NCBI RefSeq assembly: GCF_008365385.1
Contig: NZ_QOVF01000001.1
Span: 558,001-622,000 of the forward strand
DNA length: 64,000 bases
Source of the DNA: Halopseudomonas laoshanensis
Lineage (GTDB): Bacteria > Pseudomonadota > Gammaproteobacteria > Pseudomonadales > Pseudomonadaceae
Direction of reading: 5' to 3'
The notes under the pieces were generated by a model. That model was not told where the DNA came from. It saw only the letters and a program-made list of their open reading frames with translations, and ran no database searches. The translations under genes were made by a program, and so were the position numbers. Shown here piece after piece: positions 1 through 7,766 of the stretch. How positions within the stretch are numbered: position 1 is the first letter of the stretch; each line of letters opens with the position of its first letter.

Positions 1-1
1 T

Positions 2-1330
2 CTCGACCATGAAATCTTCCAGCTGGAAAACTCCCAAGCCAGCCTCAACTATCTGGCGCAGCATGACCCATTGACTGATCTTCCCAATCGCTCGCTGATT
101 GAGGAGCGGGTTGGAAATGCCATCGGCCGCGCCAGACAGTCGGGCAAGATGGTCGCATTGCTGTTTCTGGATCTGGATCATTTCAAGATTATCAATGATT
201 CCCTCGGGCATATTGCTGGTGACCAGTTGCTGCGTGAAATTGCCTCGCGGCTGAAGAAGGTGGTCAGGGGTGGCGATACTGTCAGCCGGCAAGGTGGTGA
301 CGAGTTTCTTATCGTTCTCGCCGAGGTCGATAGTATCGATGCGATGACCGCGGTATTGATGCGTATTCAGACACTGGTAGCGCAGCCGCTGACCCTGCAG
401 GATATGGAGCTGGTGGTTTCCCTCTCGATCGGTATTTCGGTTTATCCGCAAGACGGCGACGATTTTGGCACCTTGCTGAAAAAAGCAGACACGGCGATGT
501 ATCAAGCCAAGTCTGCCGGTCGCAACGCTTATCGGCTGTTCAGTGACGAAATGAGCGCGGACACCTATGCACGGCTGGGAATGGAGCAGGATCTGCGTCA
601 GGCGCTGGTGCGAAACGAGTTCGAACTGCATTACCAGCCTATTGTGGATATGCGGGACGGGCGGGTGGTTGCGGTGGAGGCATTGCTGCGCTGGCGCCAC
701 CCCGAGCGCGGCATGGTCGGGCCGGATGCGTTTATTCAGGTGGCCGAGCAGTCAGGGCTCATCGTCGAGATGGGTATCTGGGTATTACAGCAAGCCTGCC
801 AGCAGATGGTCATCTGGCAGGGTGAAGGCCTGCCCGAGGTGTTGATATCGGTCAATCTGTCCGCGGTACAGATGCACCGCGGCGATCTGGAACAGTCAGT
901 GCGCGATGCGCTGCAACGTACCGGACTGAAAGCGTCGCTGTTGGAACTGGAGCTGACCGAGTCGATGCTGCTGCACGACTCCGAAGCGTCAATCCTGCTC
1001 TTGCAGCGCCTGAAACAGTTGGGCGTCAAGTTGGCTATCGATGATTTTGGTACCGGATATTCCAACCTGTCTTACCTGCAGCGTTTTCAGGTGGATCGAT
1101 TGAAAATCGACCGTTCTTTCGTGCAGTCGATCATCAGCAATGAGCAAAATCGAGCGATAGTCACGGCCATCATACAGATGGCGCACAGCCTTGAGCTGGA
1201 AACCACCGCCGAGGGTATTGAAGACGAAGCGACTCGGCAGCTACTGGCGGCGCTAGGCTGTGATTGCGGCCAGGGCTACCTGTTTTCCAGGCCGGTGTCG
1301 GCGTCAAAATTCATGGCCCAGGTTCGATAG
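2..1330 (+). CDS. GGDEF-EAL cyclic-di-GMP protein, 5' end cut by window
   Basis: The frame is open from base 2, so this is the C-terminal part of a longer protein; the TTG at 71 is an internal Leu codon, not a start. The usual GGDEF entry motif HDPLTDLPNR lies at about 62-91. GGDEF itself is intact at about 293-307 and is preceded by an RxxD inhibitory site (RGGD), so diguanylate cyclase activity with product inhibition is plausible. EAL is intact (EALLRW, about 677) with later DDFGTGYS and EGIE motifs of an active phosphodiesterase. Both c-di-GMP synthesis and breakdown are therefore possible; which dominates cannot be read from sequence. The missing N-terminus probably carries a sensor (PAS or membrane) domain. 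Convergent with the antiporter gene downstream. Confidence 0.93.
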   Translation, partial: LDHEIFQLENSQASLNYLAQHDPLTDLPNRSLIEERVGNAIGRARQSGKMVALLFLDLDHFKIINDSLGHIAGDQLLREIASRLKKVVRGGDTVSRQGGDEFLIVLAEVDSIDAMTAVLMRIQTLVAQPLTLQDMELVVSLSIGISVYPQDGDDFGTLLKKADTAMYQAKSAGRNAYRLFSDEMSADTYARLGMEQDLRQALVRNEFELHYQPIVDMRDGRVVAVEALLRWRHPERGMVGPDAFIQVAEQSGLIVEMGIWVLQQACQQMVIWQGEGLPEVLISVNLSAVQMHRGDLEQSVRDALQRTGLKASLLELELTESMLLHDSEASILLLQRLKQLGVKLAIDDFGTGYSNLSYLQRFQVDRLKIDRSFVQSIISNEQNRAIVTAIIQMAHSLELETTAEGIEDEATRQLLAALGCDCGQGYLFSRPVSASKFMAQVR

Positions 1331-1346
1331 GCTCGAAGAGCCTATC
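1326..1346. terminator. hairpin shared by two convergent genes
   Basis: Perfect 9-bp stem GATAGGCTC / GAGCCTATC around a GAA loop. It overlaps the stop codon of the GGDEF-EAL gene (1328-1330) and that of the antiporter gene on the other strand. No T-tract follows on either side, so it is a weak or Rho-assisted bidirectional terminator, or a 3' end stabiliser. Confidence 0.5.
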
Positions 1347-3066
1347 AAGTCGGCTCCGGGATCAGGCCGATGGTGACGATTCTGGCGTCGATCATATCGC
1401 GTACGGTCAAGATCACACCGTCCAGCGTAACCGATGTGCCGATTTGCACTTCTCGCAGCTCTTCGGACATCGTCTGGCGCACCAGGGCTTCGAGCGTCAG
1501 CAAGTCATCAGCGGCGAGGATGATGCCGTAGGAGGAACGAATGTCATCCACAGTGGTTGAGCCCTTCAGGCGCAGTTCTCGGCTGGGTAGCTCGTTGCGA
1601 GCAGCCTCCAACGCCTGGGAAAAGACCGAATCGACAAAGGGCCTGGTTTCCGGACGCAGCACCACAAACAGGTGATCGCCAGCCTGCAACGCAGTCGATC
1701 CGCGTGGTGGGATGACCAGGCTCTTGCGGGTGATCATGGCGACCACGGTGCCATCCGGCAACGCCATCTGCGACAGTCTGCGGCCCACTGCACGACCATT
1801 GGCGCCCAATGTGTACTCGACGATATCCGCATCCACGTCGCCCAGCGCGGTAATTTCCAGAGTAGCTGCCGGCGTAGCGGGCGGCTTTTCCGTCAGCCCC
1901 AGCTTGCGCGCTACCCAGGGCAGAGTTGAGCCCTGGATGGTGGCAGAAATCAACACCACGAAGAACACCACGTTGAAGATCAGCTCTGCGCCGGGTAGCC
2001 CGAACATCAGAGGAAATATTGCCAGGATAATCGGTACCGAACCGCGCAGTCCGACCCAGGATACCAAGGCTATTTCCGCTTTTTTAAAGCCGAAGAGCGC
2101 GAGTATGGGCACCACTGCCAGCGGCCGGGCGACCAGCACCAGAACGGCAGCGATTACCAGCCCCTCAAGCCAGACCTCGAATAATGACGGTGGGTTGATC
2201 AGCAGACCGAGTACCACGAACATGGTGATCTGGCTAAGCCAGGCCAACCCGTCATGAAATAGAAAGGTACTGCGCTGGAACACAAAGCGGCTATTGCCGA
2301 TCACTACCCCGGCAAGGAAGATCGCCAGAAAGCCACTGCCGTTCAGGTTCGCTGCCAGCCCGAACGCGAGCAAGCCACAGGCTGCCACCATTACCGGGTA
2401 CAGGCCGGAAGCGACAAGGTGGATACGGTTGATGATCTGCACCGATGCCCAGCCCACGCCCAGACCCACCGCAGCGCCCACGCCCATTTGCAGCAGAAAC
2501 ATCTGCAGCAGCCCCACACCGGGCTCCATGTCATTGACCAGTATTTCCAGCAGGCCAACGGTCAGGAAGATGGCCATCGGATCGTTCGAGGCGCTTTCTA
2601 TTTCCAGGGTCGCCTTCAGGCGTTCGCGAATATGGATGCCTGCATTACGCAGCAGCGAGAATACAGCGGCAGCATCGGTCGAGCCGACGATCGCGCCCAG
2701 CAGCAGACCCTCCATGATGGGCAAGTCGAGCACATAAGCGGCTGCCACGCCGGTCACGGCCGCCGTTATCAATACGCCCAGGGTGGCCAGCAGGGATGCC
2801 GGCTTCCAGACTTTCTTGATCGACGCCGTAGGCGTTTGCAGCCCACCGTCAAACAGAATAATCGCCAGCGCCAGGGTGCCCAGTGCATGGGCTGCGCCTG
2901 GACTATTGAAGCTGACACCGCCGATACCCGCGTCACCGGCGAGCATGCCGATCAGCAGGAACAGCACCAGCACTGGCAGCCCAAGGCGCGCCGAGAGTTT
3001 GCTTGAGGCTATGCCAAACAGAATCAGTATCGCAGCCAGTAGAATCAATTGGTCAATCAGGAACAT
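1345..3066 (-). CDS. nhaP2: K+(Na+)/H+ antiporter, NhaP2/CvrA type
   Basis: Inner-membrane cation/proton antiporter of the CPA1 NhaP2 (CvrA) type, which exports K+ (and in some members Na+) in exchange for protons. About the first 390 residues are hydrophobic with about 12 membrane spans and contain the transport-site motif SNDPMAIF. The cytoplasmic tail has a TrkA-C/RCK-C-like regulatory domain and a CorC/HlyC-like end. The 573-residue length matches E. coli NhaP2 (578). The ATG at 3066 is chosen because GAGGTAAG lies 8 nt upstream; an in-frame extension to 3099 has no such site and overlaps a terminator hairpin. It follows secDF by 61 nt on the same strand. Ion specificity is inferred from the family only. 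Confidence 0.9.
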   Translation of the reverse strand: MFLIDQLILLAAILILFGIASSKLSARLGLPVLVLFLLIGMLAGDAGIGGVSFNSPGAAHALGTLALAIILFDGGLQTPTASIKKVWKPASLLATLGVLITAAVTGVAAAYVLDLPIMEGLLLGAIVGSTDAAAVFSLLRNAGIHIRERLKATLEIESASNDPMAIFLTVGLLEILVNDMEPGVGLLQMFLLQMGVGAAVGLGVGWASVQIINRIHLVASGLYPVMVAACGLLAFGLAANLNGSGFLAIFLAGVVIGNSRFVFQRSTFLFHDGLAWLSQITMFVVLGLLINPPSLFEVWLEGLVIAAVLVLVARPLAVVPILALFGFKKAEIALVSWVGLRGSVPIILAIFPLMFGLPGAELIFNVVFFVVLISATIQGSTLPWVARKLGLTEKPPATPAATLEITALGDVDADIVEYTLGANGRAVGRRLSQMALPDGTVVAMITRKSLVIPPRGSTALQAGDHLFVVLRPETRPFVDSVFSQALEAARNELPSRELRLKGSTTVDDIRSSYGIILAADDLLTLEALVRQTMSEELREVQIGTSVTLDGVILTVRDMIDARIVTIGLIPEPT

Positions 3067-3084
3067 GCGTGGTCTTACCTCGTT

Positions 3085-3121
3085 GAAAACGGCCGCCACC
3101 CACCGGGCTAGAGGGTGGCGG
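3085..3121 (-). terminator. intrinsic terminator after secDF
   Basis: Minus-strand stem CCGCCACCC / GGGTGGCGG (9 bp, arms 3113-3121 and 3093-3101) just after the secDF stop codon, followed by CCGTTTTC. It probably ends or attenuates secDF transcription before the antiporter gene. Confidence 0.6.
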
Positions 3122-3127
3122 TGCTCG

Positions 3128-5650
3128 TTAGGGTATCAGGTCCAGCTCTTTTCTGATTTGTTCCGCACTGGGGCGTAACTGGGCGCCGCCGTTACGCATC
3201 CGCCGCTGGCCCAGGTAAAACAGAATGGGCGCGGCAATCAGTATTGACGAGCTGGTACCCACGACAATGCCGAACAGCATGGGCAACGCGAAGCTGGCCA
3301 CGGCTGCGCCGCCGGCTATAGCCATCGGCAGCAAGGCGAGAAAGGTGGTCAGCGAGGTGAACACCGTACGGGTCAGCGTCGAGGTGATGCTCTCGTTGAG
3401 CAATTGTAAAAGCGGCTTGTCGGGCGTAAGGCGCAGGTTTTCCCGTACCCGGTCGAATACCACGACCTTGTCATTGATCGAATAACCGATCAATGCCAGC
3501 AGGGCGGCCACTGCCGTGAGATTGAACTCGACGCCAGCGAGAACAAAAAAGCCGATGGTCTTGGTCAGATCCAGTGCAATGGTCAGCGTTGCGGCCAGGG
3601 CGAAGTGGTACTCAAAGCGGATCCACAGATAAACCAGCATGCCGGCTGCGGCCAGCAGCACTGCCATGATACTGGCCTGGACAAAGTCGCCGCTGACCTT
3701 GGGGCCTACCATCTCCACCCTGGGGAAGCTGGCATCTGCGGCCAGTTCGGTAACCGCCTGTTTCAGTGTTTCCACCGGCGCGCCCGAGGCTACCTGTTCA
3801 GCTCCCTGCATCGGCAGGCGGACCAGATACTGGCCTGCGTCACCCGACTCCTGGATGGCCGCCTGGCCGAGACCATGTTCCTGCAGGCTGGTGCGCAGCT
3901 GCTCTACCGTGGTATCAGGCGCTTGCACTTCCACCAGGGTGCCGCCGGTAAAATCGATGCCATAGTCCAGCCCCGGACCGAAAAACAGCGCTAATGAGCC
4001 AACCGAGAGTACCAGGGACAGCATCAGGCCCATCACCCGGCCCCGCATCAGATTCAGACTGCCGCTGGTGAGGTTGTCGAGCCGCTTGATGCCAGATATC
4101 ACCAACGGGCGTCTGCCCATACGCCGTACGCGCCATTCCATCAGTAACCGGGTCACCGCAATGGCGGTAAACATTGACGTCAGCAAGCCGATCCCTATGG
4201 TTACCGCAAAGCCCTTGACCGGGCCGTTTCCGAAAAGGAACAGCAGGCTGACGGCTATCAGCGTAGTGGCGTTGGAGTCCAGAATGGTGCTGTAGGCGCG
4301 GTTGAAGCCTTCGCTCATGGCGCCAAAGGCGGACTTGCCGTTACGGGTCTCCTCGCGGATGCGCTCATTGATCAGGATATTGGCATCCACCGCCATGCCG
4401 ATACTCAGAATGATACCGGCGATGCCGGGCAGGGTGAGTGTGGCACCCAGCAGGCTGAGTATGCCGAAGATCAAGCCGACGTTGATGCTCAGGCCCACGC
4501 AGGCGATAAAACCCCAGCGGCCGTACACCGCCAGCATGAAGCCGATAACCAGCAGAGCGCCGAAAACCCCGGTACTGATGCCCATGGCGATCGCGTCACT
4601 GCCCAGGTCCGGCCCGACAGTGCGCTCTTCTATGACTTTCAGCGGAGCGGGCAGGGCGCCGGCCCGCAATAGCAGAGCCAGATTGCTGGCCTCACTGGCG
4701 CTGAATGCGCCGCTGATTTCACCACTGCCGCCAGCGATTACACCGCGGATCACGGGTGCGGTGATGACCTTCTGATCCAGCACTATGGCCAGCGACCGGC
4801 CGATGTTGGCACGGGTCATGTCTCCGAACAGATCGGTCCCCTCGCGGTCCAGCTTGAAATTGACCACCGGTTGGCCGGAGTCGGGATTGAATGCCAACTG
4901 GGCATCGCGAATATGCTTGCCCTCCATGGCGACCTGCTCCTCCAGCTCATACGCGGTGCCTTGTGCCTGATCTTCAAGGGTAATGACCTGCCGCGATTTG
5001 CCGTTTGCCGCCCAGTGAAAGGTCATTTTTGCGGTCGTACCCAGTAACTGACGTATCTCCTGCGGATTCGCCACACCGGGCATCTGCACCAGAATGCCGT
5101 CGGCGCCCTGGCGGGTAATGCTTGGCTCTACCAGCCCGGTTTCATCCAGCCGGCGACGCACCACTTCCAGGCTGCGATCTACTGCATCACTGGTCAGCGC
5201 CTCACGGTGCGCGTCAGTCATGTGCAATATCCATTGGTTCTTGTTCTGCGCCTGTTCCAGCTTAAAGCGGGTGCCGGGCTCTCCAGGTTGCGAATTAAGC
5301 GACAGGGCAATGCGCTTTAAATCAGGGTTGTCGCGCGTATGTCTGACCGCGATCTGGACTGATTCGATTGAGGCCGCCGGCTGGGTAAAAGCAATGCGCT
5401 CCTTGCGCAAGGCGGCGGTCAGATCATTGGCCAACTGCTGGTTATCGTTGCGCAGCAGCTCGCGGGTATCGACCTCCAGCAGCAGATGCGATCCCCCGCG
5501 CAGATCCAGGCCAAGCGCCAGGTTGTTATCGGTATACCAGCGGGGTAGTTGTTGTGACACCGAAGTGGGCAGCACATTGGGCAAGGCGCAGAGCAGCCCG
5601 AACAGCATTATCAGGCCGTAAAGCACGGCCCGTGAAGACAAAGATTTCAT
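3128..5650 (-). CDS. secDF: fused SecDF protein-export protein
   Basis: Single 840-residue chain joining SecD (about 1-510) and SecF (about 535-830), which use the proton or sodium motive force to pull secreted proteins through SecYEG. SecD shows its first membrane span (9-27), the periplasmic P1 region, and the ion-pathway motif GMAVDANIL (Asp422). SecF shows DYGIDFTGGTLVEV (562-575) and GYSINDKVVVFDRVREN (722-738). Two SecF positions are unusual: the HD of E. coli SecF (AHDVIITLG) is LD here (ALDLTKTIG), and Lys728 follows Asn-Asp where Ser or Thr is usual. Pseudomonads normally carry separate secD and secF beside yajC, so this fused gene is probably a second, specialised copy; the main copy is not in the window. 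The start (ATG 5648-5650, GAGGA upstream) lies inside an inverted repeat shared with the preceding small ORF. Confidence 0.95.
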   Translation of the reverse strand: MKSLSSRAVLYGLIMLFGLLCALPNVLPTSVSQQLPRWYTDNNLALGLDLRGGSHLLLEVDTRELLRNDNQQLANDLTAALRKERIAFTQPAASIESVQIAVRHTRDNPDLKRIALSLNSQPGEPGTRFKLEQAQNKNQWILHMTDAHREALTSDAVDRSLEVVRRRLDETGLVEPSITRQGADGILVQMPGVANPQEIRQLLGTTAKMTFHWAANGKSRQVITLEDQAQGTAYELEEQVAMEGKHIRDAQLAFNPDSGQPVVNFKLDREGTDLFGDMTRANIGRSLAIVLDQKVITAPVIRGVIAGGSGEISGAFSASEASNLALLLRAGALPAPLKVIEERTVGPDLGSDAIAMGISTGVFGALLVIGFMLAVYGRWGFIACVGLSINVGLIFGILSLLGATLTLPGIAGIILSIGMAVDANILINERIREETRNGKSAFGAMSEGFNRAYSTILDSNATTLIAVSLLFLFGNGPVKGFAVTIGIGLLTSMFTAIAVTRLLMEWRVRRMGRRPLVISGIKRLDNLTSGSLNLMRGRVMGLMLSLVLSVGSLALFFGPGLDYGIDFTGGTLVEVQAPDTTVEQLRTSLQEHGLGQAAIQESGDAGQYLVRLPMQGAEQVASGAPVETLKQAVTELAADASFPRVEMVGPKVSGDFVQASIMAVLLAAAGMLVYLWIRFEYHFALAATLTIALDLTKTIGFFVLAGVEFNLTAVAALLALIGYSINDKVVVFDRVRENLRLTPDKPLLQLLNESITSTLTRTVFTSLTTFLALLPMAIAGGAAVASFALPMLFGIVVGTSSSILIAAPILFYLGQRRMRNGGAQLRPSAEQIRKELDLIP

Positions 5651-5715
5651 GTGTAATCCTCGACACTAACGTCGTAGTTTCAGAACTTACGGGTGTGGTC
5701 AGCTGGGATTACACA
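5650..5715 (-). promoter_or_regulatory. inverted repeat hiding the secDF start site
   Basis: On the minus-strand mRNA, TGTGTAATCC (5715 to 5706) is perfectly complementary to GGATTACACA (5659 to 5650), with a 46-nt loop. The first arm contains the stop codon (TAA) of the upstream small ORF. The second contains part of the GAGGA ribosome binding site (5657-5661) and the first base of the secDF ATG. Folding would block secDF translation, and a ribosome standing at the end of the upstream ORF would open it. Arms and positions are read directly; the switch is inference. Confidence 0.7.
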
Positions 5716-6110
5716 GAGGGTGGGGCGCGCGGAGCCTGCTGGAAGAGGTTGCCATGGTAGGAACTGAGAACGGCTCTGGGCGCCATTAGACCAGGAAGGG
5801 GTAGTGGCGGATGCAACGTAAAAAGCTGCGTCGCAATGGCTAGCCATTGGGGGTCCGGATCGCCGTCATCACCGAGCAGGTCAGCTGCACGCGGCAGAAT
5901 ACGAGCTGGATCGCTGTTGCCGGCAAAAACAAAGTGCTCGATCTGGCTGACATAACCGGAACCGACTGCCGCCTTGGCGCCGAAGGAAGCCGAGTTGATG
6001 CACAGCGCCAATCCCACAAACAGCAGCCACAGCAACGGCAGCCTGGCCAGTGCCGAGACTGGGGCTGGATCACAGGGACCTGGTGTAAGGGCTCTGGACA
6101 TGCAGGGCAT
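5709..6110 (-). CDS. putative secretory arrest peptide (VemP/ApdP-like) controlling secDF
   Basis: A 133-residue protein not recognised by homology. It has a positively charged N-terminus and one hydrophobic segment (about residues 24-40, LPLLWLLFVGLALCI) like a signal sequence or anchor, then a low-hydrophobicity stretch, then a C-terminus ending APRAPPSV, with RAPP at 128-131. RAPP is the core of known force-sensitive arrest peptides (ApdA, ApdP), and secretory arrest peptides SecM and VemP sit directly upstream of secA and secDF2. This ORF ends 58 nt before secDF, with its stop codon inside the hairpin that masks the secDF start. Inference: it monitors Sec export and raises secDF translation when export is slow. 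The start is uncertain (ATG 6110 or 6101; neither has a good ribosome binding site). Confidence 0.7.
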   Translation of the reverse strand: MPCMSRALTPGPCDPAPVSALARLPLLWLLFVGLALCINSASFGAKAAVGSGYVSQIEHFVFAGNSDPARILPRAADLLGDDGDPDPQWLAIATQLFTLHPPLPLPGLMAPRAVLSSYHGNLFQQAPRAPPSV

Positions 6111-6190
6111 TCCGAATGTTGAGCGGCAAGTGTGGGGGCGACCTGTCAGTTAGTCAACGCTTCTGCCTGTCGTTCAGCTAGCGGGGAGGC

Positions 6191-6219
6191 TTGATGCCCG
6201 GCCGTCAATCGGCTAGAGT
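6191..6219 (+). promoter_or_regulatory. sigma70 promoter of the DAHP synthase leader
   Basis: TTGATG (6191-6196), a 17-bp spacer and TAGAGT (6214-6219) match the -35/-10 pattern at 4 of 6 positions each. Transcription would begin near 6226, about 18 nt before the leader peptide start. Confidence 0.5.
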
Positions 6220-6243
6220 CATGACAGATCAATGGAGACGCCC

Positions 6244-6372
6244 ATGCAACTCATGTCAGACCACCACACCATCACCCGCAGTGCTTCACGCACTGGGTCG
6301 GTGTGCGCGCTGACGGCAATGGTTGGCGGGTATTTCTATTTTGGGTATTGGTTTAGCCGCATGCGCGCCTGA
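6244..6372 (+). CDS. aromatic amino acid leader peptide (attenuator)
   Basis: A 42-codon ORF with a good ribosome binding site (GGAG at 6234-6237, 6 nt spacing). Codons 30-37 read Y F Y F G Y W F: seven aromatic codons of eight. It is followed by an intrinsic terminator at 6417-6451 and then by a DAHP synthase gene. This is the arrangement of transcription attenuation (as in pheL or trpL): when charged Tyr, Phe or Trp tRNA is scarce, the ribosome pauses on these codons and the terminator does not form. GGGTAT at 6343-6348, within the Gly34-Tyr35 codons, can pair with ATACCC at 6372-6377 just past the stop, giving a first hairpin that a paused ribosome would disrupt. The exact antiterminator partner was not resolved. 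Confidence 0.85.
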   Translation: MQLMSDHHTITRSASRTGSVCALTAMVGGYFYFGYWFSRMRA

Positions 6373-6416
6373 TACCCCAGCAGGCGCCCGGTTCAAGGGT
6401 CGCCACCAGCAGTTTC

Positions 6417-6451
6417 AAAACCCCGGTCGGCTTCCCGCCCGGGGTTTTTTT
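6417..6451 (+). terminator. attenuator terminator before DAHP synthase
   Basis: AAAACCCCGG (6417-6426) pairs with CCGGGGTTTT (6439-6448), with extra CGG/CCG pairs inside the loop and a run of seven T at 6445-6451. It lies 45 nt after the aromatic leader peptide and about 185 nt before the biosynthetic gene, so readthrough is required for expression. Confidence 0.88.
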
Positions 6452-6491
6452 ATGTCCGACAATTTGATGTTTTGCTAACGAGGATTTGATC

Positions 6492-6599
6492 ATGTATGCA
6501 CCCACTCACAACACCGCTTCATATCGTAACTGGCGATTTACCGGCGCCTTGCGCGCTGACACCCGACCACTGAATCGAACGACACATAGAACACGCTAG
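6492..6599 (+). CDS. possible second leader ORF, 35 codons
   Basis: ATG at 6492 with GAGG about 9 nt upstream; it ends with TAG at 6597-6599, 37 nt before the DAHP synthase start. It contains two Tyr, one Trp and one Phe codon, spread out rather than clustered. It lies between the attenuator terminator and the structural gene. It could be a translated upstream ORF or chance; no similarity was recognised. Confidence 0.25.
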   Translation: MYAPTHNTASYRNWRFTGALRADTRPLNRTTHRTR

Positions 6600-6636
6600 T
6601 GCTGTGGCGCAGTGAGCGCCACGCGAGGAATCGAGT

Positions 6637-7746
6637 ATGAATGCCACGCTCTCTACCCTGACCAATGCTGTCCACGGACGCCTGATCGACACTGCTCTGG
6701 CTGACGCCGCCCTGAGTGAACCGAGCAATCCGCGTCACACCCTACCGCTCCCCAGCCCCGCGCAGTTGCGCCAGCGGCTTCCATGCAGCCCCGCTTTGCA
6801 CGGGCAAATCGCCGAGCAGCGCGACGCTATTCGCGCAGTACTGAACGGAGACGATGATCGTCTGCTGGTTATTGTCGGGCCTTGTTCCCTGCATGATCCC
6901 GACTCGGCCATGGAATACGCACAGCTTCTCGCTGAGTTGGCGCCACAGGTCAGCGATCAGTTGCTGCTGATGATGCGCACTTACGTCGAGAAGCCGCGCA
7001 CGACGGTGGGCTGGAAGGGCTTGATGTACGATCCGCATCTGGATGGCACTGGCGATATGGCTGAAGGGCTGGCGCTGTCACGGCGTCTGATGCTGTCGGT
7101 TGCCGAGCTGGGTTTGCCGGTCGCGACCGAACTGTTGCAGCCAATGGCCGCGGGCTACCTTGACGACCTGCTTGGGTGGGCTGCCATTGGCGCTCGCACC
7201 AGCGAGTCGCAGACGCACCGGGAAATGGTCAGTGGTCTGGGTCTGCCGGTCGGCTTCAAAAACGGTACCGACGGCAGCATAAGTATTGCCAGTGACGCGA
7301 TGCGCTCTGCTGCGCATGGCCACCAACATTTTGGGCTGGATGAGCAGGGTCGTCCGGCAATGGTTCAGACGCGCGGCAATTCCGACACGCATCTGGTGCT
7401 CAGGGGCGGCAATGGCGGAGCGAATTATCATCCGCAGGCCGTTGCGGCGGCGCGGCAGATGCTGGTGGGTCAAGGGCTTGAAGCACGTCTAGTAGTGGAC
7501 TGCAGCCACGCCAATAGTGGCAAGAATCCGCTATTGCAGCCTGAGGTGCTGGCCTCGGTTGTTGAGCAGCGATTGGCGGGTGACACCAGCCTGCGCGGCG
7601 TGATGCTCGAAAGTCATCTGTTTGATGGTTGCCAGCCGCTGTCCGGGCAACTGGCGTATGGGGTCTCTATCACTGACGCCTGCCTGGGCTGGAATGCGAC
7701 TGAGCAAGCCCTGTTGCGCGCGGCTGAGCGTCTGGGCGGGCGCTAA
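6637..7746 (+). CDS. 3-deoxy-7-phosphoheptulonate (DAHP) synthase, class I
   Basis: First enzyme of the shikimate pathway: condenses phosphoenolpyruvate and erythrose 4-phosphate to DAHP in the cytoplasm. The 369 residues cover the class I (AroF/AroG/AroH) barrel: VIVGPCSLHD near residue 88, MRTYVEKPRTTVGWKG, GARTSESQTHREM, VGFKNGTDGS and DCSHANSGKNP are all present, carrying phosphoenolpyruvate-, metal- and phosphate-binding residues. The N-terminal extension needed for feedback control is present; which aromatic amino acid inhibits this isoenzyme cannot be told from sequence alone, so no aroF/G/H symbol is assigned. The leader peptide upstream holds Tyr, Phe and Trp codons, so expression may respond to all three. 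Convergent with the next gene, 20 nt apart. Confidence 0.95.
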   Translation: MNATLSTLTNAVHGRLIDTALADAALSEPSNPRHTLPLPSPAQLRQRLPCSPALHGQIAEQRDAIRAVLNGDDDRLLVIVGPCSLHDPDSAMEYAQLLAELAPQVSDQLLLMMRTYVEKPRTTVGWKGLMYDPHLDGTGDMAEGLALSRRLMLSVAELGLPVATELLQPMAAGYLDDLLGWAAIGARTSESQTHREMVSGLGLPVGFKNGTDGSISIASDAMRSAAHGHQHFGLDEQGRPAMVQTRGNSDTHLVLRGGNGGANYHPQAVAAARQMLVGQGLEARLVVDCSHANSGKNPLLQPEVLASVVEQRLAGDTSLRGVMLESHLFDGCQPLSGQLAYGVSITDACLGWNATEQALLRAAERLGGR

Positions 7747-7766
7747 CTCTGGCAGGTACGCGGGCG

